Of a DNA stretch of 64,000 nucleotides, positions 11,018 through 19,579 are shown in pieces (positions within the stretch are counted from its first letter, which is position 1; each line of letters begins with the position of its first letter). A model generated the notes under the pieces. That model had not been told where the DNA came from. It made no database searches and saw only the letters and a program-made list of their open reading frames with translations. The stretch comes from Gallaecimonas sp. GXIMD4217. Lineage in GTDB: Bacteria; Pseudomonadota; Gammaproteobacteria; Enterobacterales; Gallaecimonadaceae. The translations under genes and the position numbers were made by a program. The stretch is from the NCBI RefSeq assembly GCF_038087665.1, contig NZ_CP149925.1, positions 248,001-312,000 of the forward strand, given 5' to 3'.

Positions 11018-11907
11018 GGCCAGAGCCCCCTGCTGCGCAGGCCGGCCAGGCCCTGCAGGCCGCCGGTGTGGACCAGGATGATGTCCTTGCCGTCCAGCTC
11101 GCCGGCCAGCAGCCGCTGCCAGAAGGCGGCAAACAGCTTGCCGCTGTAGATGGGCTCCAGGGGAATGGCCAGCTCCCGTTCCAGCCAGAGGATCTGCGCC
11201 CTGAGCCCAGCGTCGAAACGGCCATAGCCGGGGCCTTCGTGACCCCACAGCAGCGACCAGTTGCCGGGATCCAGCTCCAACAGGGCGCTCACCCTGGCCT
11301 GCAGATCGTCCCTGACCACGGGCACCCCCAGCAGCCGACCGTGGCCCCCGGCGCCCTGTACCAGCCCGGCCAGGGTGCCGCCCGAGCCCACCGGCAGCCA
11401 GATCTCCCGCCACTCGGGCAGCTCGTCCAGCAGCTCCGCCACCCCGCGCAGCGCCAGGGCATTGGAGCCCCCCTCGGGTACCAGCAAGTGGTCGGGAAAG
11501 CGTGCCTGCCACTGGGCCAGCCAGTCCGGCTCCCGGCGCTGCCGGTACTGCTCCCGGCCGACGAAACTCAGGCCCATGCCCCTGGCCCGGCAGGCGCTCA
11601 GGGTGGGGTTGTCGGCGTAGGCGGGCTCGCCGCGGACCACGCCGTGGCAGGCTAGGCCGGCGCCTTCGCAGGCGGCGGCCAGGGCGTGCAGGTGGTTGGA
11701 AAAGGCGCCGCCGAAGCTGAGGATGCCGGCCCGGCCATCCTCCCTGGCCCGGGCCAGGCTGTACTTGAGCTTGCGCCACTTGTTGCCGGACACCAGCGGG
11801 TGGATCAGGTCGTCGCGCTTGACCCTCAGGGTCACGCCGCGCCGGGCCAGTTCCGGGTGCAGTAGCCTCTGGAGCGGCGAGGGCAGCATTAGTTGGCCGT
11901 AAGGCAT
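11014..11907 (-). CDS. PLP-dependent ACC deaminase / D-cysteine desulfhydrase family protein
   Basis: The 297-residue protein begins at the ATG at 11905-11907 (MPYGQLMLPSPLQRL). Key features are VKRDDLIHPLVSGNKWRKL (residues about 27-45), whose lysine is the expected pyridoxal-phosphate Schiff base, SFGGAFSNHLHALAAA, the glycine-rich PVGSGGTLAGL phosphate loop, and the C-terminal HTGGLQG. Family members cleave ACC or D-cysteine to ammonia, a keto acid and, for D-cysteine, sulfide; sequence alone does not decide the substrate. The gene lies antisense between csrD and mshI, two genes that are usually adjacent in MSHA clusters, so it interrupts that unit. Its stop codon shares CTAG 11014-11017 with csrD. 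Confidence 0.85.
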   Translation of the reverse strand: MPYGQLMLPSPLQRLLHPELARRGVTLRVKRDDLIHPLVSGNKWRKLKYSLARAREDGRAGILSFGGAFSNHLHALAAACEGAGLACHGVVRGEPAYADNPTLSACRARGMGLSFVGREQYRQRREPDWLAQWQARFPDHLLVPEGGSNALALRGVAELLDELPEWREIWLPVGSGGTLAGLVQGAGGHGRLLGVPVVRDDLQARVSALLELDPGNWSLLWGHEGPGYGRFDAGLRAQILWLERELAIPLEPIYSGKLFAAFWQRLLAGELDGKDIILVHTGGLQGLAGLRSRGLWP

Positions 11908-11983
11908 TGAATCACCAGTACAAGAGCATGCTATTCTAGGCAAAGTTGCGGGGTGCAAAATAATGATAACGACAGGGTCATAG

Positions 11984-12832
11984 ATGGGCCTCTTTTCGCG
12001 CAAGGACAACCAGGCCACCATAGGCGTGGCATTCTATGCAAAGCAGATCCAGACCGCCAATGCCGATGGCAGCCGGGGGCTGGCGCTGCCGTGCGAGGGC
12101 GTCGAGGACTGGCCCAGGGCCTGCAAGCGCCTGCTGGCCAAGCTGCCGGAGAAGGCAAGCCTGCACCTGGTGCTGCCCCACAGCCAGCTTCACCACCTCA
12201 GTCTCGACAAACCCCAGGCCGAAGGCCAGGCGCTGCGCGACGCCCTGTTCTGGCAGGTCAAGGACAGCCTGCCCCTGCCCGCCCAGGATATCCAGATGGA
12301 CCACTATGAGCCGCCGGTGCAGCCCATGGGCAGCAGCAGGGTCAATGTGGTCTGCGCCTCCCGCAGCCTGCTTGGTGCCCTGGCCAGCGCCCTGAGCCAG
12401 GGCCAGCGGCAGATCCAGTCCATCGGCTGCGAAGAGCTCACCATAGCCCGGCTGCTGCCGGCCGGCGACCGGCCCCAGCTGCTGCTGCTGCGCAACCCCG
12501 AGCAGGAAGTGCTGCTGGCGGTCTATGGCCAGGGCAGGCTGCTGTTCTCCCGCTGGCTGCAGGGTTACGGCGACCTGGCCGAGCTGGAGGATGAGGAGCT
12601 GGACTATGTGGCCGAGCGCCTCAGCCTGGATATCCAGCGCTCCCTGGATTACGTGGAGAGCCAGCTGCGCCAGCCGCCCTGCCAGAGCATCCAGCTGGCC
12701 CTGCGCGAAGACGACCAGGGCCTGAGCCGGCGCATCGGTCGCAACTTCGCCATCCCGGTGGCCCCCTTCGCCCCCAGCCAGGGCGATCTCGCCCAATGGA
12801 TGGCCCAGGCCGCCGCCAGGGGGGCATCATGA
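11984..12832 (+). CDS. mshI: MSHA biogenesis protein MshI (PilM-like)
   Basis: The 282-residue soluble protein is the first gene of the rightward MSHA operon. MGLFSRKDNQATIGVAFYAKQIQTA resembles the start of actin-like PilM/MshI proteins that sit under the inner-membrane alignment complex. It is followed with a 4-base ATGA overlap by a PilN-type gene, as expected for a PilM-PilN pair. AGGG lies 6 bases before the ATG. Role by family: cytoplasmic member of the assembly subcomplex that links secretin, pilus and motor. The identification depends strongly on gene context. Confidence 0.85.
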   Translation: MGLFSRKDNQATIGVAFYAKQIQTANADGSRGLALPCEGVEDWPRACKRLLAKLPEKASLHLVLPHSQLHHLSLDKPQAEGQALRDALFWQVKDSLPLPAQDIQMDHYEPPVQPMGSSRVNVVCASRSLLGALASALSQGQRQIQSIGCEELTIARLLPAGDRPQLLLLRNPEQEVLLAVYGQGRLLFSRWLQGYGDLAELEDEELDYVAERLSLDIQRSLDYVESQLRQPPCQSIQLALREDDQGLSRRIGRNFAIPVAPFAPSQGDLAQWMAQAAARGAS

Positions 12833-13425
12833 AGCACGATATCAACCTGATGACGGCGGATCTGCTGCCGCCACCACAGCGGCTGTCGGCGCGAACCGTG
12901 CTGGGCAGTTGGCTGCTGGCGGCGCTGCTGCTGGTGGCCGGCCTGGGCTGGGCCCAGTGGCAACAGCAGCAGCTGGAGCAGCGCAAGGCGGCGCTGGCCG
13001 CCCGCGAGGCCGACATCAACGACCAGATCGCCCGCATCAACCGTGAGCTGGACAAGCAGCGCATTCCCCCGGCCCTGGCCGATCAGAAGACGCGCCTGGA
13101 GGCCGACGTGGCCCGGGGCCGGCTGCTGCTGGGCGAGCTGGACAAGCTGCAGCTGGGCGACGGAACCCGCTTCAGCCCGGTGCTGGAGGCCCTGGCCAGG
13201 GCCCACAGGCCCGGGGTCTGGCTGACCGGCCTCCACCTGGAGGGCCGGCAGCTGGCCCTGCGCGGCGCCGCCTACCAGCCCGACGCCATCCCGGCCTGGG
13301 TGCAGGGCTTCGAATCCCAGCCGGTGCTGGCGCCCAGGCGTTTTGGCGCCCTGACCCTGGAACGCCAGGGTGACCAGGTGCATTTCCGGCTGGATGCGGG
13401 AGGTGGAAATGCAGAAATTCACTGA
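12829..13425 (+). CDS. MSHA biogenesis protein, PilN-like (MshI2)
   Basis: A 198-residue protein starting MKHDINLM within the stop of mshI. A single transmembrane helix at about residues 24-42 is followed by a Gln/Glu/Arg-rich coiled coil (about 44-80) and a periplasmic ferredoxin-like domain, the standard PilN layout. The N-terminal INLM resembles the INLLP motif with which PilN binds PilM. It is sometimes annotated as a second MshI. It is expected to pair with the MshJ PilO-like protein in the inner membrane. Confidence 0.82.
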   Translation: MKHDINLMTADLLPPPQRLSARTVLGSWLLAALLLVAGLGWAQWQQQQLEQRKAALAAREADINDQIARINRELDKQRIPPALADQKTRLEADVARGRLLLGELDKLQLGDGTRFSPVLEALARAHRPGVWLTGLHLEGRQLALRGAAYQPDAIPAWVQGFESQPVLAPRRFGALTLERQGDQVHFRLDAGGGNAEIH

Positions 13426-14044
13426 CTGGCTGGGCGCCCTGTCCCTGAGGGAGCGAGGCCTGGTGATGCTGGCCGGGCTGATCCTGCTGGGCGGCGTGCT
13501 GGGCCTGAGCTGGCTGGAGCCCAAGCTGGCCGGCCTGGCCAAGGAGCGCCAGGCCCTGGCGCGCCAGCTAAGCCGCGTCGAGGAGCTGGCCCGCACCCGG
13601 ACCATGCTGGAAAGCCGGCTGGCCCGGGATCCCGTGGCCGAGCTGCGCCTGGCCATTGCCGAGCTGAAGCAGAGCCGAAACGACCAGCAGCAACAGCTGC
13701 AGCAGCGCACCAGGGCCCTGGTGCCGGTGCAGGCCATGGCGCCCATGCTGGAGTCGCTGCTGGCCAAGACCCCGGGACTGCAGCTGCAGTCCCTGAAGTC
13801 CCTGCCGCCCGAGCCCCTGCTGAGCCTGCCCGACGACGGCGGCAGCGACCTGAACCTGTACCGCCATCCCCTGACCCTGACCCTCAAGGGGGGCTACCTG
13901 CCGCTGCTGACCTTCCTGCAGCGCTCGGAGCAGCTGCCCTGGCAGCTGTTCTGGCAGTCCCTGACCTTCGAGCAGGGCCAAGACGGAGAGACCGAGATCC
14001 ATGTCTATACCCTGGGCACCAGCCGCCATTATCTGGGCGTTTAG
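13409..14044 (+). CDS. mshJ: MSHA biogenesis protein MshJ (PilO-like)
   Basis: A 211-residue protein beginning MQKFTDWLGALSLRERGLVM. The ATG at 13409 is preceded by a strong GGAGGTGG and overlaps the previous gene by 17 bases. One membrane helix lies at about 18-36, then a long coiled coil (about 45-110) and a small C-terminal periplasmic domain, as in PilO/GspM proteins. It is expected to form a heterodimer with the PilN-like protein and to connect the inner-membrane platform to the secretin. Confidence 0.85.
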   Translation: MQKFTDWLGALSLRERGLVMLAGLILLGGVLGLSWLEPKLAGLAKERQALARQLSRVEELARTRTMLESRLARDPVAELRLAIAELKQSRNDQQQQLQQRTRALVPVQAMAPMLESLLAKTPGLQLQSLKSLPPEPLLSLPDDGGSDLNLYRHPLTLTLKGGYLPLLTFLQRSEQLPWQLFWQSLTFEQGQDGETEIHVYTLGTSRHYLGV

Positions 14045-14339
14045 CGCCCTGGCCCTGGCCGAACAGCTGCCGGATCCGACCCGGCCCAGCGGCCAGGCCC
14101 CAGCCGGTAGCGCCAAGGCGGCGCAGCTGAAGCTGAGCGCCATCATCGGCGACCGGGCCGTGATCAACGGCCAGGCGCTCAAGGTGGGCGACCGCCTGGG
14201 CCGGGTACGGGTGCTGGCCATCGCCAGCAACAGCGTCACCCTGGCCAACGGCCACAGCCGCTGGCAACTGACGCTGTTCGATACCAAGAGCAAGAAACCA
14301 ACAACCTGCGAGGGAAGCCGCTGTGGTCAAGATGAGTAA
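14001..14339 (+). CDS. mshK: MSHA biogenesis protein MshK (PilP-like)
   Basis: The 112-residue protein has a cleavable N-terminal segment (to about residue 20) and the motif LPDPTRPSG typical of PilP/GspC-like periplasmic connectors. A small beta domain follows (LSAIIGDRAVINGQALKVGDRLG). Such proteins bind the N-terminal domains of the secretin. It overlaps mshJ by 44 bases and mshL by 17 bases, which is unusually compact and suggests translational coupling. Confidence 0.82.
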   Translation: MSIPWAPAAIIWAFSALALAEQLPDPTRPSGQAPAGSAKAAQLKLSAIIGDRAVINGQALKVGDRLGRVRVLAIASNSVTLANGHSRWQLTLFDTKSKKPTTCEGSRCGQDE

Positions 14340-15996
14340 CAACAAGCTGTACCATGGCCTGCTTGCCTTGCTGCCGGCCCTGCTGCTGGGCTGTCAGAGC
14401 CCCCAGCAGGCTCGTACCCGCCAGGAGGTGGGCGAGATCCAGGCCAGCCTCAGCGAATCCCTGGCCGAGGCCAAGCAACCGGCCAAGCCCCAGCCGCTGC
14501 CGCCGGCCCTGGCCCGGGAGCTGCTGGCGCCCATGGCGCCGCCCCAGGACGAGCCGGCCCTGGCCCGCTTCGATGTCAGCGCCAGGGACAGCGACATCGG
14601 CGACCTGCTTGGCGGTCTGGTGGCGGACAGCCCCTATTCCCTGGTGCTGCATCCCCAGGTCAGCGGCAAGGTGACCCTGAACCTGCGCAACGTCAGCCTG
14701 CCGGAGGTGCTGGAAGTGCTGGAGGAGCTGTACGGCTTCGATATCCGCACCGGCGGCAATATGATCCGGGTGTTCCCGGCCGGCATGCGCACCGAAACCT
14801 TCCCGGTGGATTACCTGGTCATGAAGCGCCAGGGCCTGTCGCTGACCTCCATCTCCTCCGGCCGGTTGAGCAACAACAACGGCGGCGGCAGCAGCGGCAA
14901 CAACAGCCTCAACTTCTCCGACGTGGCCGGCACGTCGCAGCTGAACCAGCAGCTCAACAACGACATCAATTCCGGCACCCGCATCGAGTCCCGCAGCGAG
15001 AACGACTTCTGGGAGGGGCTGGAAGGCCTGCTCTGGTCCCTGGTGGGGCCGGGCGACGGCAAGGCGGTGATCGTCAATCCCCAGGCCGGCCTGGTGACGG
15101 TGCGGGCCAACCCGGCCGAACTTAGGGCGGTGGAGGACTTCCTCAGCCAGACGGTGCAGCAGCTGCAGCGCCAGGTGATCCTGGAAGCCAAGATCGTCGA
15201 GGTGGTGCTGGACGACGACTACCAGCAGGGCATCGACTGGCAGAAGGCCATCTTCGACGGCCGTACCAGCACCAGCCTCAGCCTCACCACCAGCGCCGGC
15301 CTCATCGGCAACAGCCTGAGCTCGGCCCTGGGCGGGGTCAGCTCCCTGACCTTCGACAATGCCGACTTCCGCTCGGTGATCACCCTGCTGGACACCCAGG
15401 GCGACGTCCAGGTGCTGTCCAGCCCCCGCATCACCGCCACCAACAACCAGAAGGCGGTGATCAAGGTGGGCACCGACGAGTTTTTTGTCACCGACATCTC
15501 CACCACCACCGTCACCGGCAACGCCACCACCACCAGCCCGGACATCGAGCTGACTCCCTTCTTCTCCGGCATCGCCCTGGATGTGACTCCCCAGGTCAGT
15601 AGGGATGGCAGCGTCACCCTGCACGTGCATCCCTCGGTGATCGACGTCCAGGAGCAGACCAAGGTGGTGTCCCTGGACGACAGCAGCTTCGAGCTGCCCC
15701 TGGCCCAGAGCGCCATTCGCGAGTCCGACACCGTGGTCAGGGCCCGCAGCGGCGACGTGGTGGTGATCGGCGGCCTGATGAAGACCCATTCCCGCCAGCA
15801 GAGCTCCAAGACGCCGCTGCTGGGTGACATCCCCCTGCTGGGCGAGCTGTTCACCAGCCGCCGGGATCTGCAGCAGAAGACCGAGCTGGTGATCCTGCTC
15901 AAGCCGACCGTGGTCGGCGGCCAGGGCTGGCAGCAGGAGCTGCAGCGCTCCAAGGATCTGCTCAACCGCTGGTACCCGGACGCCGGGGAGCGCTGA
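14323..15996 (+). CDS. mshL: MSHA outer-membrane secretin MshL
   Basis: The 557-residue secretin forms the outer-membrane pore for the pilus. A lipobox LLLGC places the lipidated cysteine at residue 24. The N-terminal domains include a secretin/TonB short N-domain around residues 85-150. The C-terminal gate contains VVVIGGLMKTHSRQQ and TPLLGDIPLLGELF, the secretin signature. I chose the GTG at 14323 because GAGGGAAG lies 7 bases upstream; the ATG at 14332 is the alternative and leaves the lipobox intact. A Gly/Ser/Asn-rich stretch (SNNNGGGSSGNNSLN) near 187-201 is probably a flexible loop. Confidence 0.93.
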   Translation: MVKMSNNKLYHGLLALLPALLLGCQSPQQARTRQEVGEIQASLSESLAEAKQPAKPQPLPPALARELLAPMAPPQDEPALARFDVSARDSDIGDLLGGLVADSPYSLVLHPQVSGKVTLNLRNVSLPEVLEVLEELYGFDIRTGGNMIRVFPAGMRTETFPVDYLVMKRQGLSLTSISSGRLSNNNGGGSSGNNSLNFSDVAGTSQLNQQLNNDINSGTRIESRSENDFWEGLEGLLWSLVGPGDGKAVIVNPQAGLVTVRANPAELRAVEDFLSQTVQQLQRQVILEAKIVEVVLDDDYQQGIDWQKAIFDGRTSTSLSLTTSAGLIGNSLSSALGGVSSLTFDNADFRSVITLLDTQGDVQVLSSPRITATNNQKAVIKVGTDEFFVTDISTTTVTGNATTTSPDIELTPFFSGIALDVTPQVSRDGSVTLHVHPSVIDVQEQTKVVSLDDSSFELPLAQSAIRESDTVVRARSGDVVVIGGLMKTHSRQQSSKTPLLGDIPLLGELFTSRRDLQQKTELVILLKPTVVGGQGWQQELQRSKDLLNRWYPDAGER

Positions 15997-16838
15997 TGTA
16001 CGAGGCCCACTTCGCCCTGGACCAGAAGCCCTTCGGCCTGACCCCGGGCACCCACTTCTTCTGTGAGCTGCCGCCGCACCGGGAGGCCATGGAAGTGCTG
16101 CGCCTGGCGCTGGGCGAAGGGGAGGGCTTCATCAAGGTCACCGGCGAGGTGGGCACCGGCAAGACGTTGCTGTGCCGGCAACTGCTCAACACCCTGGGCG
16201 ACGACTACAAGCTGGCCTGGCTGCCGGATCCCCAGCTGGATCCCCTGGCGCTGCGCTGGGCCCTGGCCACCGAGCTGGGCCTGAAGTGCTCCGCCAACAT
16301 CGACCAGCAGCAGCTGGCCCAGTTGCTGCAGCGGCAGCTGCTGGGCCTGGCTGCCAACGGCTACAAGGTGGTGGTGATCCTGGACGAGGCCCAGGCCCTG
16401 CCCAGGGAAAGCCTGGAGGCGCTGCGCCTGCTCACCAACCTGGAGACAGAGAGCCGCAAGCTACTGCAGGTGGTGCTGTTCGGCCAGCCGGAGCTGGATG
16501 GCCGGCTGGCCAGCCACGACCTGCGTCAGCTGCGGCAGCGCATCACCTTCGGCTACCGGCTGCGGCCCCTGAGCCGGGCCGAGGTCGGCCACTATGTGGC
16601 CTTCCGCCTGGCCCGGGCCGGCCGCGAGGCGCCGCTGTTCAGCCCCCGGGCCCTGGGGGCGCTGGCCCGAGCCAGCCGGGGCATCCCACGGCTGATCAAC
16701 ATCCTGGCCCACAAGGCCATGCTGCTGGCCTACGGCCAGGGGCTGGGCCGGGTCGGCTGGCGGCAGGTGCGGGGGGCCGTCAGGGATACCGAACATGCCC
16801 GCCAGGGCTGGCTGGCACTGCCGGGGGTAAGGGGATGA
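15996..16838 (+). CDS. mshM: MSHA AAA+ ATPase MshM (ExeA-like)
   Basis: The 280-residue ATPase overlaps mshL in a TGATG. Walker A GEVGTGKT is at about residues 50-57 and Walker B VVVILDEAQAL at about 125-135; a sensor/arginine region GYRLRPLSRAEV follows. It is related to ExeA of type II secretion, which uses ATP to help place the secretin through peptidoglycan. Unlike ExeA, it has no visible C-terminal membrane helix or peptidoglycan-binding domain, so it is probably cytoplasmic. Confidence 0.9.
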   Translation: MYEAHFALDQKPFGLTPGTHFFCELPPHREAMEVLRLALGEGEGFIKVTGEVGTGKTLLCRQLLNTLGDDYKLAWLPDPQLDPLALRWALATELGLKCSANIDQQQLAQLLQRQLLGLAANGYKVVVILDEAQALPRESLEALRLLTNLETESRKLLQVVLFGQPELDGRLASHDLRQLRQRITFGYRLRPLSRAEVGHYVAFRLARAGREAPLFSPRALGALARASRGIPRLINILAHKAMLLAYGQGLGRVGWRQVRGAVRDTEHARQGWLALPGVRG

Positions 16839-17851
16839 GCGTACTCAACCAGATGATGAAGGATCTGGAACGGCGCGGCGCCGCCCCGGCCCAAGTTGCC
16901 CAGCCGCTGCCGGCCGCACCGGCCAGGCGCTGGCCCTGGCTGCTGGTGCTGCTGCCGGTGGCCCTGGCGCTTTACCTCTGGAGCCACGCCAGCCAGGCTC
17001 CGGCCCTCCAGCCCCAGGCAGAGGCTCCGGAAACGGCGATGGTCACCAAGGTGGCGCCGGCCGCGACCGTATCAGTCCAGCCGACCGCACAACCACCTGA
17101 GCCCGAGCCGGCGGCCGATGGCGGAAAGGAACCCGAGCCGGAGCGGATCGAAGTGGTGACGCAGGCGCCGGCCCCGGCGGCCAGTCCCACACCGGACCGA
17201 GCCGACGAGCCCGCCGTGGCGGCGGAAAAGCCCAAGAGCAAGACCACATTGACCCTGGCCAGCCGCACCCTCACCAGGGAGCAGGAAGCCCAGCAGCAAT
17301 ACCGGCTGGGGCTGCTGAAACGCCAGGAGGGCCGGAGCGGCGAGGCCGAGCAGGCCTGGCGCTTGGCCCTGGCCCTGCAGGCCGCTCACCAGGACGCCCG
17401 CCTGGCCCTGGCCCGGCTGCTGGGCGAACAGAATCGCACGGACGAGGCGGCGGACCTGCTGGAGGCCGGCCTGGCCCTGGATCCCCAAGCCCATGCACTG
17501 CGCCTGGCCCTGGCCAGGCTGATGGTGGCGGCGGGCCGGGCCGAACCGGCCTACCAATTGCTGGGCCAGCTCCTGCCGGAACTGAAAGCCCTGCCGGACT
17601 ACTTCCTGCTCAAGGCCGGCCTGGCCCGTGAGCTGGGACACTGGCAGGATGCCCGCGACACTTACCTGGCCCTGCTGCGCCAGAACCCCGACCAGGGCCG
17701 CTTGTGGCTGGCCCTGGCCCTGAGCGAGGAAGGTCGGGGCGACAGCCAACAGGCCGTGCTGGCCTACCGCCAGGCCCTGGCGGCCCAGGGGCTGTCACAA
17801 CAGGGCCGGCGCTACGCCAGTGACAGGCTGGCCGCCCTGGGAGAAGACTGA
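16835..17851 (+). CDS. mshN: MSHA biogenesis TPR protein MshN
   Basis: A 338-residue protein starting MSVLNQMMKDLERRGA, four bases inside mshM. One transmembrane helix (about 30-48) is followed by a Pro/Ala/Glu-rich linker (about 50-135), then tetratricopeptide repeats from about 145 to the end (RLGLLKRQEGRSGEAEQAWR and similar). The layout suggests a bitopic inner-membrane scaffold with periplasmic TPRs. It is essential for MSHA assembly in Vibrio by family knowledge, but its exact partner is not known from sequence. Confidence 0.88.
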   Translation: MSVLNQMMKDLERRGAAPAQVAQPLPAAPARRWPWLLVLLPVALALYLWSHASQAPALQPQAEAPETAMVTKVAPAATVSVQPTAQPPEPEPAADGGKEPEPERIEVVTQAPAPAASPTPDRADEPAVAAEKPKSKTTLTLASRTLTREQEAQQQYRLGLLKRQEGRSGEAEQAWRLALALQAAHQDARLALARLLGEQNRTDEAADLLEAGLALDPQAHALRLALARLMVAAGRAEPAYQLLGQLLPELKALPDYFLLKAGLARELGHWQDARDTYLALLRQNPDQGRLWLALALSEEGRGDSQQAVLAYRQALAAQGLSQQGRRYASDRLAALGED

Positions 17852-19579
17852 ATGGTAAAACCCCAATTACGCATGCGCCTGGGGGATCTGCTGGTCTCCG
17901 AAGGCATCATCAGCGAAGCCCAGCTCCAGGAGGCCCTAAAGGCCCAGCAGGAGATGGGCCGCAAGCTGGGCCGTACCCTGGTTGATCTGGGGCACCTGGA
18001 GGAAAGGCAACTGCAGCGCTTCCTGTCCCAACAGCTCAACATTCCCTACCTGGACATTGCCGAGCGGCGCATCGCCCCGGAGGCGGCGGCCCTGCTGTCC
18101 GAGGTGCTGGCCAGGCGGCACCGGGCCCTGGTGCTGGAGGCGGACGGCCACAGCGCCCTGGTGGGCATGAGCGATCCGGCCGATCTCAACGCCCTGGACG
18201 CCCTGGAGCGGGCCCTGGCGCCCAAGGCGCTGCGGCTGGCGGTGGTGGAGGAGCGGCAGCTGCTCAACGCCTTCGACATCCTCTACCGCCGCACCCAGGA
18301 GATCGCCTCCTATGCCTCCCAGCTGGAGGAGGAATACGAGGCCACCGAGGATTTCGACTTCGGGGCCCTGGCCCTGGAGGAAGGGGAGGGCGCCGCCACC
18401 GTGGCGCGGCTGCTGCAGTCCCTGTTCGAGGACGCGGTGCAGATGCGGGCCTCGGATATCCACATAGAACCGGAACAAAACCTGCTGCGGCTGCGCCAGC
18501 GGGTGGACGGTGAACTCCAGGAGACGGTGCTCAACGAGGCCCGGGTGGCCTCGGCCCTGGTGCTGCGCCTGAAGCTGATGGCGGGCATGGACATCTCCGA
18601 GAAGCGCCTGCCCCAGGACGGCCGTTTCCACATCCAGGTCAAGGGCCACAGCATAGACGTGCGTATGGCCACCATGCCGGTGCAGTACGGCGAGGCGGTG
18701 GTCATGCGTCTGCTGGATCAGTCCGCCGGCCTGCTGACCCTGGAGGAAACCGGCATGCCGGCCCAGTTGCTGCCCCGTTTCCGCCGCGCCCTGAAGCGGC
18801 CCCACGGCATGATCCTGGTGACGGGCCCCACCGGCTCGGGCAAGACCACCACCCTCTACGGCGCCCTGTCGGAGCTGAACCGGGCCAGCAAGAAGATCAT
18901 CACGGTTGAGGATCCGGTGGAATACCGGCTGCCGCGCATCAACCAGGTGCAGGTCAACCACAAGATCGACCTGGGCTTCTCCAAGGTGCTGCGCACCACA
19001 TTGCGCCACGACCCCGACATCCTCATGGTCGGCGAGATGCGCGACGAGGAGACGGTGGAGATCGGCATGCGCGGCGCCATCACCGGTCACCTGGTGTTGT
19101 CGACCCTGCACACCAACGACGCCGTCACCTGCGCCCTGCGCCTGATCGACATGGGCGCCGCCGGCTACATGGTGGCCAGCGCCCTGCGGGCGGTGCTGGC
19201 CCAGCGCCTGGTCAGGCGCCTCTGTCAACAATGCCGGGAGGAGGTGAGCGCCGATCCCCAGGATCTGGTGCTGCTGGAGCGGCTCTGGGGCCGCCCCCTG
19301 GCCGGCCAGCGCTTTTATCGCGGCCGCGGTTGCCAGAGCTGCAACCACACCGGCTATCGGGGCCGGATCGGTATCTTCGAGCTGCTGGAGCTGGACGCTC
19401 CCATGGTGGAGGCCCTGCGCCGGGAGGATCCCGAGGCCTTTGCCGCCGCCGCCCAGGCCGCTGCCGGCTATGTGCCCCTGGCCAAGGCGGCCATGGAGTA
19501 CACCCTGGACGGCACCACCTCGGTGAGCGAGGTGCTGCGCCTGGTGGATCGCCAGGACGAACGGGATGAGGCCGGCTGA
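17852..19579 (+). CDS. mshE: MSHA extension ATPase MshE, c-di-GMP-binding
   Basis: The 575-residue GspE/PilB-type hexameric ATPase powers pilus extension. The N-terminal MshEN domain holds two tandem c-di-GMP-binding motifs, RLGDLLVSEGIISEAQLQ (residues about 9-26) and KLGRTLVDLGHLEERQLQ (about 38-55), each with the expected RLG or KLG start and downstream Gln. Walker A GPTGSGKTTT is at about 325, and the Walker B region ILMVGEMRDEET at about 390. A tetracysteine zinc site (CQQC ... CQSC) lies near 460-490. It starts directly after the mshN stop. Pilus extension should respond to c-di-GMP, as shown for Vibrio MshE. Confidence 0.95.
   Translation: MVKPQLRMRLGDLLVSEGIISEAQLQEALKAQQEMGRKLGRTLVDLGHLEERQLQRFLSQQLNIPYLDIAERRIAPEAAALLSEVLARRHRALVLEADGHSALVGMSDPADLNALDALERALAPKALRLAVVEERQLLNAFDILYRRTQEIASYASQLEEEYEATEDFDFGALALEEGEGAATVARLLQSLFEDAVQMRASDIHIEPEQNLLRLRQRVDGELQETVLNEARVASALVLRLKLMAGMDISEKRLPQDGRFHIQVKGHSIDVRMATMPVQYGEAVVMRLLDQSAGLLTLEETGMPAQLLPRFRRALKRPHGMILVTGPTGSGKTTTLYGALSELNRASKKIITVEDPVEYRLPRINQVQVNHKIDLGFSKVLRTTLRHDPDILMVGEMRDEETVEIGMRGAITGHLVLSTLHTNDAVTCALRLIDMGAAGYMVASALRAVLAQRLVRRLCQQCREEVSADPQDLVLLERLWGRPLAGQRFYRGRGCQSCNHTGYRGRIGIFELLELDAPMVEALRREDPEAFAAAAQAAAGYVPLAKAAMEYTLDGTTSVSEVLRLVDRQDERDEAG

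Noticed and set aside
8939-11779. 946-codon leftward open frame across ssb, csrD and the PLP gene
   Set aside because: It covers three real genes with clear families and has shadow-like Gly/Arg/Pro/Gln composition.
11955-11980. Fur-box-like AATAATGATAACG before mshI
   Set aside because: Only the first part of the 19-base Fur consensus fits; the second half is absent, so it is not supported.
17936-19348. 470-codon leftward open frame opposite mshE
   Set aside because: Antisense shadow of mshE, with His/Gln/Gly-rich low-complexity translation.
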